Assembly (NCBI RefSeq): GCF_001685355.1
Contig: NZ_CP016438.1
Coordinates: forward strand, 868,001-932,000
Source: Streptomyces lincolnensis
Lineage (GTDB): Bacteria; Actinomycetota; Actinomycetes; Streptomycetales; Streptomycetaceae
Length of the DNA: 64,000 nucleotides
Direction of reading: 5' to 3'
Shown: positions 46,734-56,061 of the stretch, in pieces
How positions within the stretch are numbered: position 1 is the first letter of the stretch
Layout of the letters: every line of letters starts with the position of its first letter
The notes under the pieces: model-generated
What the model saw: the letters and a program-made list of their open reading frames with translations, nothing else
The model's database searches: none
Told to the model about the DNA's origin: nothing
Translations under genes and position numbers: made by a program

Positions 46734-47978
46734 TCAGGCCGCCTCCTGGAGCAGCGCTCCAGGAGGTCTTACGCCCTCGGCACCAGCCGGGTTGAGACCA
46801 GCCCGGACCAGCATCAGACGGGCGGAGTTCTTGTCCCTGGGGGACACAGTTCCGCACGCTGTGCAGGTGTAGGTACGTTCCGAAAGGGGAAGTGCGTGCT
46901 TGGTTCTCGCTCCGCGCTGCGCGCAGTCGGTGGTGGTGTGCGCGGGGTGGACCAGGTGCACGATCCGGCCGTGCTTGCGTGCCATCTCGATCAGGGCCCG
47001 CTTGGTGGCACCGATCGCGGCGTCCGCTGCCTTCCTTGCCATGGTCGACTTGGCGAGGAACTTCGGGCGGAAGTCCTCGACCGCCAGGACGTCATGGTCG
47101 CTCACCACGCGCTTGGCCCACTTGCGGCCGGTGTCCTGGCGCTGCCTGGCGATCCTCGCGTAGGTCTTCGCCCGCCGCTTCTTCGCCTCGCGGTAGCCCT
47201 TCGATGCAGCCTGCCCCTTGGCGGGGCTGCGGCGGGCCATCATCCGGTCGTAGTGCGACAGCTTCGCCTGGGCCTTCTTGCCGTGCCGGACGTGGGGCAG
47301 GTCGTCTGCGTCGGACGTGGTGGTCGCGGTCTCCTTGACGCCCCAGTCGATGCCGATCACCGCGCCCGTCCCGGGCAGCGGCCGGACCTCGGCCGGGACG
47401 ACGAAGGAGGCGTACCAGTGGCCGAGGCTGTCCTGGTAGATCCGTACCGAGGACGGGTCGACGGTCAGCCGTCGCGACCACACCACGCTCAGCACGATGT
47501 TCCCGGCGAGGTGCAGGCGCCCGTCCTTGATGCGGAAGCCGCGCCGGGTGTAGTTCAGCGTGGGCGGTGCTTCGCGCTTCTTCTTGTGCCTCGGCATCCC
47601 GGCGCGCTGCCGCTGCGGCAGGCGTTCCCTGATGTCCTTGTGTGCCTTGGTGCGGGATATGCCGAAGTCGCGGATGATCTGCTGCTGCGGTACCGAGCTG
47701 CCCTCGCGCAGCCACGGGGTCACCCGCCGAGCCTGGGTCGGCATTCTGTCGAGCTGGGCCGGGCCGCAGGTCCGCTGGTCCCCGGAATGGTCTTTGTTGT
47801 GCGCGTGGACGGCCTGGGACCTGGCCACCGACTCGTTCCACACCCACCGGCAGCGGCCCCACTCGGCGAGCAGTTGCGTGCGGGCGGTCGAGGACACCCG
47901 CAGCCGGAAGGCGTACCGGGCGTGCCCGTCCTTCCCGCCCTCCTGCACCTTCACCCCCGGCACGACATCACCACCCAT
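46734..47978 (-). CDS. tnpB: TnpB, RNA-guided nuclease of an IS605/IS1341-type element
   Basis: This protein of 414 residues has the TnpB layout: N-terminal RNA-recognition part (RLRVSSTARTQLLAEWGRCRWVWNE), a RuvC-like nuclease with Asp211 (GIDWGVKETA), Glu301 (VLAVEDFRPKFL) and Asp382 (SPRDKNSA), and a zinc finger. The second Cys of the first zinc pair is replaced: the motif reads CAQRG instead of CxxCG (Arg355), while the second pair CTACG is intact. ATG 47978 is the preferred start; GTG 48032 is in frame. No TnpA gene is present, so the element is non-autonomous for transposition. It is inserted antisense between dhaK and dhaL. Confidence 0.9.
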   Translation of the reverse strand: MGGDVVPGVKVQEGGKDGHARYAFRLRVSSTARTQLLAEWGRCRWVWNESVARSQAVHAHNKDHSGDQRTCGPAQLDRMPTQARRVTPWLREGSSVPQQQIIRDFGISRTKAHKDIRERLPQRQRAGMPRHKKKREAPPTLNYTRRGFRIKDGRLHLAGNIVLSVVWSRRLTVDPSSVRIYQDSLGHWYASFVVPAEVRPLPGTGAVIGIDWGVKETATTTSDADDLPHVRHGKKAQAKLSHYDRMMARRSPAKGQAASKGYREAKKRRAKTYARIARQRQDTGRKWAKRVVSDHDVLAVEDFRPKFLAKSTMARKAADAAIGATKRALIEMARKHGRIVHLVHPAHTTTDCAQRGARTKHALPLSERTYTCTACGTVSPRDKNSARLMLVRAGLNPAGAEGVRPPGALLQEAA

Positions 47979-48284
47979 CCCGCGTCCCGCCCGCTGCTCT
48001 CGGCTTCCATGACGAGACCATACGTACGACACCCGTACGCCCGTGTCAGGATTGCGCCCTCGTCACCACAACCAGCTAACAGGGGCACGGGCGTTCGCTC
48101 CCTGGGGCTCGGCCGGTGGTCTCGCTGGCCTGCGCGCTCCAGGAGACCGGACACGGCGCCGCTCCGCGTCGCCGTCACGCGATGCGAGTCCTCCCCGGCG
48201 TGAACGCGCCGGGGGCTCCTCGCGAGAATCAGGTGAACGGGCGGGACAGCCCATCACGACGTACCGACCACGCAAGGAGATCCA
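47979..48284. other. left flank of the TnpB element and dhaL leader
   Basis: These 306 bases hold no convincing gene. They should contain the left end of the TnpB element, which I could not place exactly, a strong hairpin at 48193-48214, and the leader of dhaL with AAGGAGA just before its GTG start. Confidence 0.5.
48193..48214 (-). repeat. hairpin resembling a second TnpB-element right end
   Basis: A perfect 8-base-pair stem (48193-48200 with 48207-48214) has a 6-base loop. On the minus strand it is followed by GGGGAGGA and preceded by a GATTC-containing stretch, the same order as at the tnpB right end (46696-46733). It may be an orphan omega-RNA-like scaffold from a lost element, or simply a terminator. 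Confidence 0.4.
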
Positions 48285-48893
48285 GTGTTCGACGCCGACT
48301 TCTTCCGCCGTTGGATGACGGCGACCGCCGCGTCCGTCGCTCGTGAGGCGGAACGGCTCACCGCCCTCGACTCACCGATCGGGGACGCCGACCACGGCAG
48401 CAATCTTCAGCGCGGGTTCACCGCGGTGACCGCGACGCTGGAGAAGGAGGCGCCGGACACTCCGGGCGCGGTCCTCACGCTCGCCGGACGACAGCTCATC
48501 TCGACCGTCGGCGGCGCCTCCGGCCCGTTGTACGGGACGTTGCTGCGCCGCACCGGCAAGGCGCTCGGGGAGGCGGCCGAGGTCAGTGCGGAGCAGCTCG
48601 CGGAGGCGCTGCGCGCCGGGGTGGACGCGGTGCGCACACTCGGGGGTGCCGCGCCGGGCGACAAGACCATGATCGACGCCCTGGTGCCCGCGGTGGACGC
48701 GCTCGGTGACGGGTTCGCCGCCGCGCGGGCCGCCGCCGAGGAGGGTGCCGTCGCCACCACGCCGTTGCAGGCCCGCAAGGGCCGGGCGAGCTATCTCGGC
48801 GAGCGAAGCATCGGGCACCAGGATCCGGGCGCCACATCGGCCTCGCTGCTGATCGCCGCGCTCGCCGAGGCTTCGGAGGCGGCCGATGAGTGA
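48285..48893 (+). CDS. dhaL: dihydroxyacetone kinase subunit DhaL
   Basis: This 202-residue ADP-binding subunit phosphorylates the dihydroxyacetone held by DhaK. It shows the magnesium-binding aspartates in DSPIGDADHGSNLQRGF, then GGASGPLYGTLLRR and PGDKTMIDALVPA, and ends with ARKGRASYLGERSIGHQDPGA in part. The start is GTG 48285 with AAGGAGA seven bases upstream. It overlaps dhaM by eight bases. It is separated from dhaK by the TnpB insertion, so its expression may now depend on read-through or a new promoter. Confidence 0.95.
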   Translation: MFDADFFRRWMTATAASVAREAERLTALDSPIGDADHGSNLQRGFTAVTATLEKEAPDTPGAVLTLAGRQLISTVGGASGPLYGTLLRRTGKALGEAAEVSAEQLAEALRAGVDAVRTLGGAAPGDKTMIDALVPAVDALGDGFAAARAAAEEGAVATTPLQARKGRASYLGERSIGHQDPGATSASLLIAALAEASEAADE

Positions 48894-49296
48894 CGAGAAG
48901 CTGGTCGGGATCGTCCTGGTGTCGCACAGCGCGCAGGTCGCCGCGTCGGTGGCGGAGCTGGCGCTGGGACTCACCGGCGGCGGCGCGGCGGTGCCCGTGG
49001 CCCCCGCGGGCGGTACCGAGGACGGCGGGCTCGGCACCAGCGCGGAGCTGATCTCCGCCGCGGCCGCCTCCGTGGACCGGGGAGCCGGTGTCGCCGTGCT
49101 CACCGACCTCGGCAGCGCGGTGCTCACCGTGAAGACGCTGCTCGCCGAGGGCGACGAGCTCCCCGACGGCACACGGCTGGTGGACGCGCCGTTCGTCGAG
49201 GGCGCGGTGGCCGCGGTCGTCACGGCGGCCACGGGCGCTGACCTCACGGCGGTGGAGGCGGCGGCCGCGGAGGCGTACACCTACCGCAAGGTCTGA
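48886..49296 (+). CDS. dhaM: PTS-dependent dihydroxyacetone kinase phosphotransferase DhaM
   Basis: This 136-residue protein is an EIIA(mannose)-type domain. The phosphorylated His is in GIVLVSHSAQVA; GGLGTSAELISAA and DLGSAVLTVKTLL are also typical. It passes phosphate from HPr to ADP on DhaL. It is the short form, without the HPr and EI domains found in enterobacterial DhaM. It overlaps dhaL by eight bases. Confidence 0.93.
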   Translation: MSDEKLVGIVLVSHSAQVAASVAELALGLTGGGAAVPVAPAGGTEDGGLGTSAELISAAAASVDRGAGVAVLTDLGSAVLTVKTLLAEGDELPDGTRLVDAPFVEGAVAAVVTAATGADLTAVEAAAAEAYTYRKV

Positions 49297-49315
49297 CGCC
49301 CGGAAGGTCTGACAC

Positions 49316-49384
49316 CGCGCGGACCGGGGGCACCGGTCGGGGCGTGCCCGAGGTCCCGCGTCCCGGAGGGGTCCGGTCCGCGCG
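49316..49384 (+). terminator. long inverted repeat after dhaM
   Basis: CGCGCGGACCGG (49316-49327) and its exact complement (49373-49384) flank 45 bases shortly after the dhaM stop. It may form a terminator with internal substructure between the convergent dha and MBL genes. The rest of 49297-49506 holds no gene. Confidence 0.45.
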
Positions 49385-49506
49385 TGTCCGGCCGGCCGTC
49401 TGTCCCGGAGCGGGCGGTGAACTCGCGACCGCGCTCACGCTGCCCGTCGTGCGGCGTGGTGGCGGGTCCTGGACCTCCCGGCTCACCGTCCGGGGCGTGT
49501 TGTCGG

Positions 49507-50298
49507 TCAGGTGCTGATGTCCGTGAGGGTTCCGGCGGGAAGCCAGCGGAAGCGGTTGCGGATGTCGGCCGGGGCGCGGGCGAGTTCGTCCTCGATGGCG
49601 TCGCGCCCTTCACGGAAGTGGTGCCATCCCTCGTAGTGGACGGGGATGGCGGTCAGCGGCAGCAGCAGACGGCACAGTTCGACGGCGTGGGCGGCCGTCA
49701 TGGTGTAGCGGATCGGGCCGGTGACGGGGAACCGTACACCGCCGAGGTGCAGCAGCGCGGTGCCCACGTGCAGGCGCCGGGCCACCTGCCGGACGCCGTC
49801 GTACAGGACGGTGTCCCCGGAGATCCACAGCGCGCCGTGCCGCTGGCCTTCCCATGTCAGTGCGAACCCTGTCACCTGGCCGGTCAACAGTCGTGACAGC
49901 GGTGGGCCGTGGCGGGCGGGTGTGGCGGTGATGTCGATCGTCGGGCGGTCCGGGGCGTGGAGGCGGGTCGTCTGCCAGGGGGTGAGGCCACGGGTGTTTC
50001 CGCCGAGGCGCCGGGCCGCGGCGGGGGTGGTGATGACGGTGCCGGCGGTCTGGAGCAGGGTGCGTCCGGTGGTGTCGAGGTTGTCGCCGTGGTGGTCGTG
50101 GCTGAGCAGGATGGCGTCGATCGGGGGCAGGTCGGTGGCGGCGAGGGCGGGACCGGTGAGCTTGCGGGAGGATGTGCCCCAGCCGAAGGGGTAGGTGCGG
50201 CCGGGGGGATCGAACGTGGGGTCGGTCAGCAGCCGCCAGGCGCCGATTTCGATCAGGGTGGTCGGGCCGCCGATGTGGGCGATGCGGACATCGCTCAT
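49507..50298 (-). CDS. UlaG-like MBL-fold metallohydrolase
   Basis: This 263-residue cytosolic protein has the metallo-beta-lactamase fold of the UlaG-like group: THIGGPT-type start (VRIAHIGGPTTLIEI), LLTDPTF, the metal motif LSHDHHGDNLD, GDTVLYDGV and a late His in IPVHYEGW. The metal motif is HxHxxDN rather than HxHxDH, as in other members of this group. ATG 50298 has GGAAGGA seven bases upstream. It is the last gene of a same-strand run headed by the LuxR regulator. The substrate may be a lactone or phosphodiester, which is not resolvable here. Confidence 0.85.
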   Translation of the reverse strand: MSDVRIAHIGGPTTLIEIGAWRLLTDPTFDPPGRTYPFGWGTSSRKLTGPALAATDLPPIDAILLSHDHHGDNLDTTGRTLLQTAGTVITTPAAARRLGGNTRGLTPWQTTRLHAPDRPTIDITATPARHGPPLSRLLTGQVTGFALTWEGQRHGALWISGDTVLYDGVRQVARRLHVGTALLHLGGVRFPVTGPIRYTMTAAHAVELCRLLLPLTAIPVHYEGWHHFREGRDAIEDELARAPADIRNRFRWLPAGTLTDIST

Positions 50299-50363
50299 GC
50301 GGGATTCCTTCCGGGGCCCGGGACGGGCGGTTCTGTCCCGGGCCCGCAACTGGCGGGTGTGGG

Positions 50364-51155
50364 TCAGGAGTGGCCGAGCGCCCATTCGAGGGCGTGGTCG
50401 GCGACTTCCTCCCAGCCGTCCTGGGCCGGCATCAGGTGGGAGCGTCCTGGGTATTCGACGATCTCGGTCACGGTGTTCGACTTGTAGTGCTTGGCGTTGG
50501 ACCGCTGGATCTTCGGCGGCATCAGGTGGTCGTTCTCGCCGGCGATGAACAGCAACGGCGCGCGGTCGTCGTTGTGGTAGTCGACGTAGGAGTCGGCGTG
50601 GCCGGGGTGGATGTTGGCCAGCGCGCTGCCCCAGAAGACGTGGCCGGAGGCGGGAACGTGGTAGCGCTCGTAGGTCGCCTTCGCCTGGTCTTCGGGGAAG
50701 GTGTTGGTGAAGGCGTAGCGCCACTGGTCGTAGGTGAATCCGACGGCCTTGTGCCGGTTGGCGGGGTTCTTCAGTACCGGGAACGTCGCTTTGACCTGTG
50801 ACAAGGGTACGCCGGCGACGCCTTCGGTGGGAGCGGAGTTCATCGCGACTCCGCAGGCGCCGTAGCCGTGGTCCAGGAGGATCTGGGTGAACACCCCGCC
50901 CGCGGAGTGCCCCATGAGGATCGGCGGGCCGTCGAGACCGTCGATCAGCTTCTCCAGCGACGAGATGATCGCGGGGACGGTGAGCCGCTCGATGGGTGTG
51001 GGGTCGGCGTTGAGGGCCTCCACCTCCGCCTCGAAGCCGGGATAGGCGGGTGCGAGGACCCGGAAGCCCTTGGCCTGGTAGTGGGCGGTCCACTGCTCCC
51101 AGCTGCGGGGCGTGACCCAGAAGCCGTGGATGAGGACGATCGTGTCGGGTTTCAC
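50364..51155 (-). CDS. alpha/beta hydrolase (first of three)
   Basis: This 263-residue protein has the oxyanion-hole motif LIHGFWVTPRSWEQW, the nucleophile elbow ILMGHSAGG and a C-terminal His in GRSHLMPAQ. GTG 51155 was chosen for GAAGGG at the right distance; a TTG at 51170 overlapping the previous stop is an alternative. It follows the Tat-exported hydrolase by 11 bases. The substrate is unknown. Confidence 0.85.
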   Translation of the reverse strand: MKPDTIVLIHGFWVTPRSWEQWTAHYQAKGFRVLAPAYPGFEAEVEALNADPTPIERLTVPAIISSLEKLIDGLDGPPILMGHSAGGVFTQILLDHGYGACGVAMNSAPTEGVAGVPLSQVKATFPVLKNPANRHKAVGFTYDQWRYAFTNTFPEDQAKATYERYHVPASGHVFWGSALANIHPGHADSYVDYHNDDRAPLLFIAGENDHLMPPKIQRSNAKHYKSNTVTEIVEYPGRSHLMPAQDGWEEVADHALEWALGHS

Positions 51156-51166
51156 GGGTGTGCCCT

Positions 51167-52003
51167 TCAACGGGTGGCGGTGTGGGCGGCCTTGATGACG
51201 CCGGCGGCGGCTTTCGGGTGGGAGATCATGACAACGTGCGAGGAGCGGATCTCGGTCACCTTGCTGCCGGCCCGCTTGGCCATGAACCGTTGGGCGGCGG
51301 GCGGGATGACCTTGTCCTGGGTCGGGATCAGATACCAGGAGGGGATGGTTTTCCAGGCGGGCGCGCCGCTCGGGCCGCTGAGCCCCTCGACCGAGCCGGG
51401 GCGCTGGGTGGCGGCCATGAGACGCGTCTCGGCGGCGGGCAGATCGGCCGCGAACACCGCCCGGAACTTCTCCGGCGCGATGTAGCCGTCGGTGCCCGGG
51501 CCACCGGGCAGCGGATAGGGGCGCGGGATGAGCGCGGTACCCAGTTCGCTGCCGGGGAACTGCTGCGCCAGTTGCAGCGCGCTCTCGCCCTCGTCGGGTG
51601 CGAACGCCCCCAGGTACACCAGGGCCTTGACGCCTGCGTGGCCGCGGGCGGCGTTGGTGATGACGATGCCGCCGTAGGAGTGGGCGGCCAGGATCACGGG
51701 GCCGGTGATGGTGTCCAGCACGCTGGAGATGTACGCGGCGTCGCCCGCGGTGTCCCGCAGCGGGTTGGCCGGCGCGATCACCGGAAATCCGCTCTGCTGC
51801 AACAACCCGATGGTGGCGTTGAAGCCGGAGGCGTCGGCGAACGCGCCGTGCACGAGGACGACCGTCGGTTTGCCTCCGCCGCCCGAACGGGCGGTGTCGG
51901 CGGAGGCGGCCGACGCGGGGGTGGGGGCGCCGATGAGAGTGGCGGCGCCGGCCGCGAGCGCCCCGCCGAGGACGCGGCGGCGCGGATGATGACCGGGATT
52001 CAT
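51167..52003 (-). CDS. exported alpha/beta hydrolase with Tat-like signal
   Basis: This 278-residue protein starts with a twin-arginine-like signal (PRRRVLGGALAAGAATLIG, cleavage near PASAASA), so it is probably exported folded. The mature part has VLVHGAFADASGFN, the nucleophile elbow AAHSYGG and a late His (SSHVVMISHP). This resembles secreted esterases or lipases common in streptomycetes. ATG 52003 has AAGGAG eight bases upstream. Confidence 0.88.
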   Translation of the reverse strand: MNPGHHPRRRVLGGALAAGAATLIGAPTPASAASADTARSGGGGKPTVVLVHGAFADASGFNATIGLLQQSGFPVIAPANPLRDTAGDAAYISSVLDTITGPVILAAHSYGGIVITNAARGHAGVKALVYLGAFAPDEGESALQLAQQFPGSELGTALIPRPYPLPGGPGTDGYIAPEKFRAVFAADLPAAETRLMAATQRPGSVEGLSGPSGAPAWKTIPSWYLIPTQDKVIPPAAQRFMAKRAGSKVTEIRSSHVVMISHPKAAAGVIKAAHTATR

Positions 52004-52082
52004 GACGAGGCTCCTTCTGAGGCGGGCATGGCTGTGCAGGGCCGTGCGGGAACCGCGTGCCGGGACTCGGTGCGGCGCCGGC

Positions 52083-52907
52083 TCAGGAGTTGAGGAATTC
52101 CAGCAGGTCGGCGCCGAGTTGGTCCTTGTGGGTGTCGGTGATGCCGTGCGGGGCGCCCGGGTACACCTTCAGCGTCGCGTTCTTGATGCGGGCGGCCGAC
52201 GCCTTGCCGCCGACGTCGAAGGGCACGACCTGGTCGTCGTCGCCGTGGATGACCAGCGTGGGCACGTCGATGGCGTCCAGGTCGGTGCGGAAGTCGGTGG
52301 CGGAGAAGGCCGCGATGCACTCGTAGGCGCCTCGGTGCCCGGCCTGCATGCTCTGGAGCCAGAAGGCATCCCGGACGCCCGGGGAGACATCGGCGCCGGG
52401 CCGGTTGTTGCCGAAGAACGGCCCGTCGGCCAAGTCGTGGTAGAGCTGCGAGCGGTCGGCGAGCGATCCGGCCCGGATCGCGTCGAACGTCTCGATCGGG
52501 ACGCCGCCGGGGTTGTCGTCGGTCCTGAGCATGAACGGCGGTACGGCGGAGACGAGTACGACCTGGGCGAGCCGGGCGGTGCCGTGCCGGCCGACATAGC
52601 GGGCGACCTCGCCGCCGCCGGTGGAGAAGCCGACCAGGGTGGCGTCACGCAGATCCAGGGTGTCGATGAGCGTGGCCAGGTCGTCGGCGTAGGTGTTCAT
52701 CTCGTTGCCGTTCCACGTCTGGGTGGAGCGGCCGTGGCCGCGCCGGTCGTGCGCGATGACGCGGTGGCCGTGGGTGGCCAGGAACAGCTGCTGGGCCTCC
52801 CAGCTGTCGGAGTTCAGCGGCCAGCCGTGGCTGAGGACGACGGGGCGGCCCGTCCCCCAGTCCTTGTAGTGGATCTGGGCACCGTCGGACGCGGTGACGA
52901 AAGGCAT
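52083..52907 (-). CDS. alpha/beta hydrolase, cofactor-free haloperoxidase/esterase type
   Basis: This 274-residue protein has [34 protein letters not shown], the nucleophile elbow [18 protein letters not shown] and the acid/base pair region [12 protein letters not shown] and PGAPHGI. That is the pattern of non-haem chloroperoxidase-like hydrolases, most of which act as esterases in vivo. ATG 52907 follows GGGAGAAGACC. It is 93 bases downstream of the LuxR regulator and may be its target. Confidence 0.9.
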   Translation of the reverse strand: MPFVTASDGAQIHYKDWGTGRPVVLSHGWPLNSDSWEAQQLFLATHGHRVIAHDRRGHGRSTQTWNGNEMNTYADDLATLIDTLDLRDATLVGFSTGGGEVARYVGRHGTARLAQVVLVSAVPPFMLRTDDNPGGVPIETFDAIRAGSLADRSQLYHDLADGPFFGNNRPGADVSPGVRDAFWLQSMQAGHRGAYECIAAFSATDFRTDLDAIDVPTLVIHGDDDQVVPFDVGGKASAARIKNATLKVYPGAPHGITDTHKDQLGADLLEFLNS

Positions 52908-53000
52908 GGTCTTCTCCCGACCGAGGGGATCGTTGCGACCGTCTGATGGTTCGCCGGCCCGGCGGGCCCCCGCACCACGTGCGGCACGTAGCGGGCGCGG

Positions 53001-55745
53001 TCACGCTCGTAGGGCCCGGGCGAGCCGGCGCCGGGAGGGCACGTCGAGTTTCCGGAACACCTTGCGCAGGTGGTAGTCGACGGTGCTGGCGCTGATGATC
53101 AGCTGGGTGGCGATCTCGGCGTTGGTCGCGCCCTCCGCCGCCAGGTGGGCGATCTTCAGCTCCTGGGAGGTCAGTGGCTCCCGTGTTCCTTCGGGAGCCT
53201 GGGACAGGTGCTCGCCGGTTGCGGCCAGTTCCCGGGCGGCACGCGAGGCGAAGGCGTCGGCGCGCATGGCGTGGAACATGCCCAGAGACGTCCGCAGCGG
53301 CGCCCGTGCGTCCTTGCGGCGCCTTCGCCGGCGCAGCCATTCGCCGTACAGCAGGTGGGCGATGGCCAGATCGGCCTCGGCGCTCGTGCCGGACAGCAGA
53401 TCGATGGCCCGCCGGTACAGCGGCTCGGCCTCACTCGCCCCGGCGAGCAGGGCCTGGGAGCGGGCGAGCAGACCCAGAGCCCACGGCGTGCCCGCGGCCG
53501 TCGCCCGGGCGGCCAGGATGTGTAAGGCCGCGGTGGCCAGAGTGCGGTCACCGCAGCGGATGCCCACTTCGATGATCGAGGGCAGGTGCCGGGAGTGCAG
53601 GCCCAGCACGTCCTGCCGCATGAGCTCCTGCGCCACCGGGTGGGCCATGGTGTAGGTGCCGCTTCCCAGGGCCAGGACCAGCACGCCGCTGTGCGCGATG
53701 GACTCCATCGCTCCGTTGCCGAGAGCCTGTGCGTCCTTGAGCGCCTGGTGCAGCGCCTCTCGCACGCCGTCGTCGGCTGCGTGCCAGGCCAGCAACTCGG
53801 CGTTCTGGTAACGCTGCCACTGGGTGGTGGGGGTCCCCAGCGCCACCCGGAGCTGCTGGTCGTCGGCCTCCAGGGCGTCGGCCTTCGCCAGGTGTCCCAG
53901 TGTGGTCTCGGCCATGGCGGCGCAGAAGAGGATCGCGTTGAGATGTCGCAGGGCTCCGCACCGCCGGGCGATGCGATCGGCACGCTCCAGCAGGGCGGTA
54001 CGGGCTTCCTGGTCCCACAACAGGGTGGAGAACCAGGCGCCCAGCTGATAGCCGCCCATGACCACGTCGTCGGGTGTACCCGGGTCGAGCAGCGCCTTCA
54101 GGGCCTTGTGCAGGTAGGGAGCGGCCTGTTCATAGCCGTCGGCGGCCAGGACGGCGAAGGCGCGCAGCAGTTCGTCGATGGCGGTCGGCGGCCCGGATGC
54201 CGTAAGGGAGTCCCACGCGTGCGCGATCTCGGCAGCCGTAGTGGCCGGGGCCCGGTGTCGTGCGGTGAACGCCCACTGGGCGGCGTGCAGCAGTGCCTGG
54301 CGCCGGAGACCGGGCTCCTGTTCCCCGAACGCCGCCGCGGCGGCCAGGCACAGGGCCGACGCCCGCGCGTGGGAATCGGGCTCGCCCAGGCCGTCGAGGA
54401 CACCGGCCTGCACCAGCAGCGCCCGGGCTTGCGCCACGTCGCTCAGGAGGCCGGTGTCGACGGCCTCCAGCAGCAGCTCGGCCCGCAGCGGGGCTCCGGC
54501 GGTGACGGCGGCCTCGGCCGCGGCGAGGAGCCGCCCGGCACGGACAGCGCCGTCCGGTGACAGCTCCGCCGCCCGGGTCAGGAAGGTCGCCCGCGCCGCA
54601 TGTCCCCCGCGGGTCGCGGCCCGGTCGGCCGCACGCTCCACCTCGTCCGCCACCGCAGCATCACACCCTGGCACGGCGGCAGCGAGATGCCAGGCACGCA
54701 GATCACGGTCGGCCGGCCGGTCCGTGACCTCGGCCAACGCCCAGTGCGCACGGCGCTGTTCCACGCTGGTGGCGCCCCCGTAGACGGCCGAGCGCACCAG
54801 CGGATGCCGGAACTCCACGACGGTGCGCACCCCCACCAGCCCCTCGGCTTCAGCCGGGCCCGACGCGTCCGCCCCGATCTCCAGCAGGTGCGCCGCACGC
54901 GCGAGGTAGCCGAGGTCACCGCTCGGTTCGGCGGCGGCGAGCACCAACCACGCACGCGTCGCATCGGGCAGTCCGCGAACCCGCTGGAGGTAGCGCTCCT
55001 CCAGCCGGCTGCCCACCGGCAGGGGCTCGGGCAGGGCCAGCGAACCGGCGAGGTGCTCGGCCGAGAGCTCCCGGCCGAGGTCGTTCAGCGCCAGGGGGTT
55101 GCCGCCTGTCGCCGCAACGATGCGGGCTCCGACCACGGGGTCGAGCGGGCCGGCCGCCACCGACCGCAGCAACTCCAGCGCGTCCGTCTCCGCCAGGCCG
55201 ACGACCGGCATGACGGGCAGGCCGGGCGGGACGTCGAAACCGGCACGGGCGGCGAAGACGAAGCCGACTCCCTCGGCATGCAGCCGGCGGCCCACGAAGG
55301 CCAGTACCTCCAGGGAGTCCCGGTCGAGCCGGCAGGCATCGTCGACACAGCACAGCAGCGGACGCCGCTTGGCCTTCTCCGCGAGAAAGGCCAACAGGGC
55401 AAGCCCCACCGGAAAACGGTCCGCGGGAGGTCCGTCCGCCAGACCGCAGGCAACCTGAAGCGCCTCACGCTGGAGCGGAGACAGCGCATCCCCTTCCTTC
55501 AACTCGTCCTGGAACGGGATGAGCAGCCGCTGGAGGGCGGCGAACGCGAACCCCGCTTCTGCCTCGACTCCGGCCACCCGCAGGACCCGGAGGTCCGCCG
55601 CCTCGGCGATCGCGTAGTCGATCAGTGCGCTCTTGCCGATCCCCGCGTCGCCTTGCAGAAGGACGACGCCACTCAGTCCCTGACGCAGGTCCGCGATCAG
55701 GAGATCCAGTTGTCTGCGCTCATCGGACCGGCCTTGGAAGGCCAT
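53001..55745 (-). CDS. large ATP-binding LuxR-family (LAL) regulator with TTA codon
   Basis: This 914-residue regulator has an N-terminal STAND ATPase with Walker A ([16 protein letters not shown]) near residue 30 and Walker B ([12 protein letters not shown]) near residue 125. A long helical repeat region follows. The C-terminal LuxR-type HTH ([27 protein letters not shown], then [16 protein letters not shown]) ends the protein. ATG 55745 was chosen, with GAGGGG eight bases upstream. Codon 741 is TTA (53523-53525), so full translation needs the bldA tRNA and is probably limited to late growth. LAL regulators often control secondary metabolism or degradation genes; the hydrolase run downstream is the nearest candidate. 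Confidence 0.92.
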   Translation of the reverse strand: MAFQGRSDERRQLDLLIADLRQGLSGVVLLQGDAGIGKSALIDYAIAEAADLRVLRVAGVEAEAGFAFAALQRLLIPFQDELKEGDALSPLQREALQVACGLADGPPADRFPVGLALLAFLAEKAKRRPLLCCVDDACRLDRDSLEVLAFVGRRLHAEGVGFVFAARAGFDVPPGLPVMPVVGLAETDALELLRSVAAGPLDPVVGARIVAATGGNPLALNDLGRELSAEHLAGSLALPEPLPVGSRLEERYLQRVRGLPDATRAWLVLAAAEPSGDLGYLARAAHLLEIGADASGPAEAEGLVGVRTVVEFRHPLVRSAVYGGATSVEQRRAHWALAEVTDRPADRDLRAWHLAAAVPGCDAAVADEVERAADRAATRGGHAARATFLTRAAELSPDGAVRAGRLLAAAEAAVTAGAPLRAELLLEAVDTGLLSDVAQARALLVQAGVLDGLGEPDSHARASALCLAAAAAFGEQEPGLRRQALLHAAQWAFTARHRAPATTAAEIAHAWDSLTASGPPTAIDELLRAFAVLAADGYEQAAPYLHKALKALLDPGTPDDVVMGGYQLGAWFSTLLWDQEARTALLERADRIARRCGALRHLNAILFCAAMAETTLGHLAKADALEADDQQLRVALGTPTTQWQRYQNAELLAWHAADDGVREALHQALKDAQALGNGAMESIAHSGVLVLALGSGTYTMAHPVAQELMRQDVLGLHSRHLPSIIEVGIRCGDRTLATAALHILAARATAAGTPWALGLLARSQALLAGASEAEPLYRRAIDLLSGTSAEADLAIAHLLYGEWLRRRRRRKDARAPLRTSLGMFHAMRADAFASRAARELAATGEHLSQAPEGTREPLTSQELKIAHLAAEGATNAEIATQLIISASTVDYHLRKVFRKLDVPSRRRLARALRA

Positions 55746-56061
55746 ACCCAGCACCCCTCGCCGCGCGTCGAGTAGCCGGGGCACCGCACAGGCCCGTCCT
55801 CCCTGCCGCACCCCGTAGTTGTGAAGGACCTGTGTGGGAGCGTGGCACGGGCGCCATAGGTCGGCTTGACCCTGCCCGCCAGGGCATGTCCCCTGTGCGC
55901 CACGGCCCCGACCGCACACGACCCGTGCACCTGCCGCATCGCGAGCCACAGGAGACGTGTACGCATGCCCGTGTTGTGTGCATGCATCTTTGCCCGGAGA
56001 GCTTCACACGGCGGACACTTGCGCCCTGGGCGGCGACCTGGCGCTGCCCGGCAGGGGAGGC
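55746..56061. promoter_or_regulatory. divergent region between LuxR and AraC regulators
   Basis: These 316 bases separate two divergent regulator genes and should hold both promoters. I see no convincing gene. A short palindromic stretch TGTGCATGCAT near 55976 could be an operator core, but nothing fixes it. Confidence 0.4.

Noticed and set aside
55957..56061. N-terminal extension of the AraC regulator with several cysteines
   Set aside because: The conserved regulator domain starts at 56062, and the extension looks like non-coding leader, although a GTG start at 55957 cannot be excluded.
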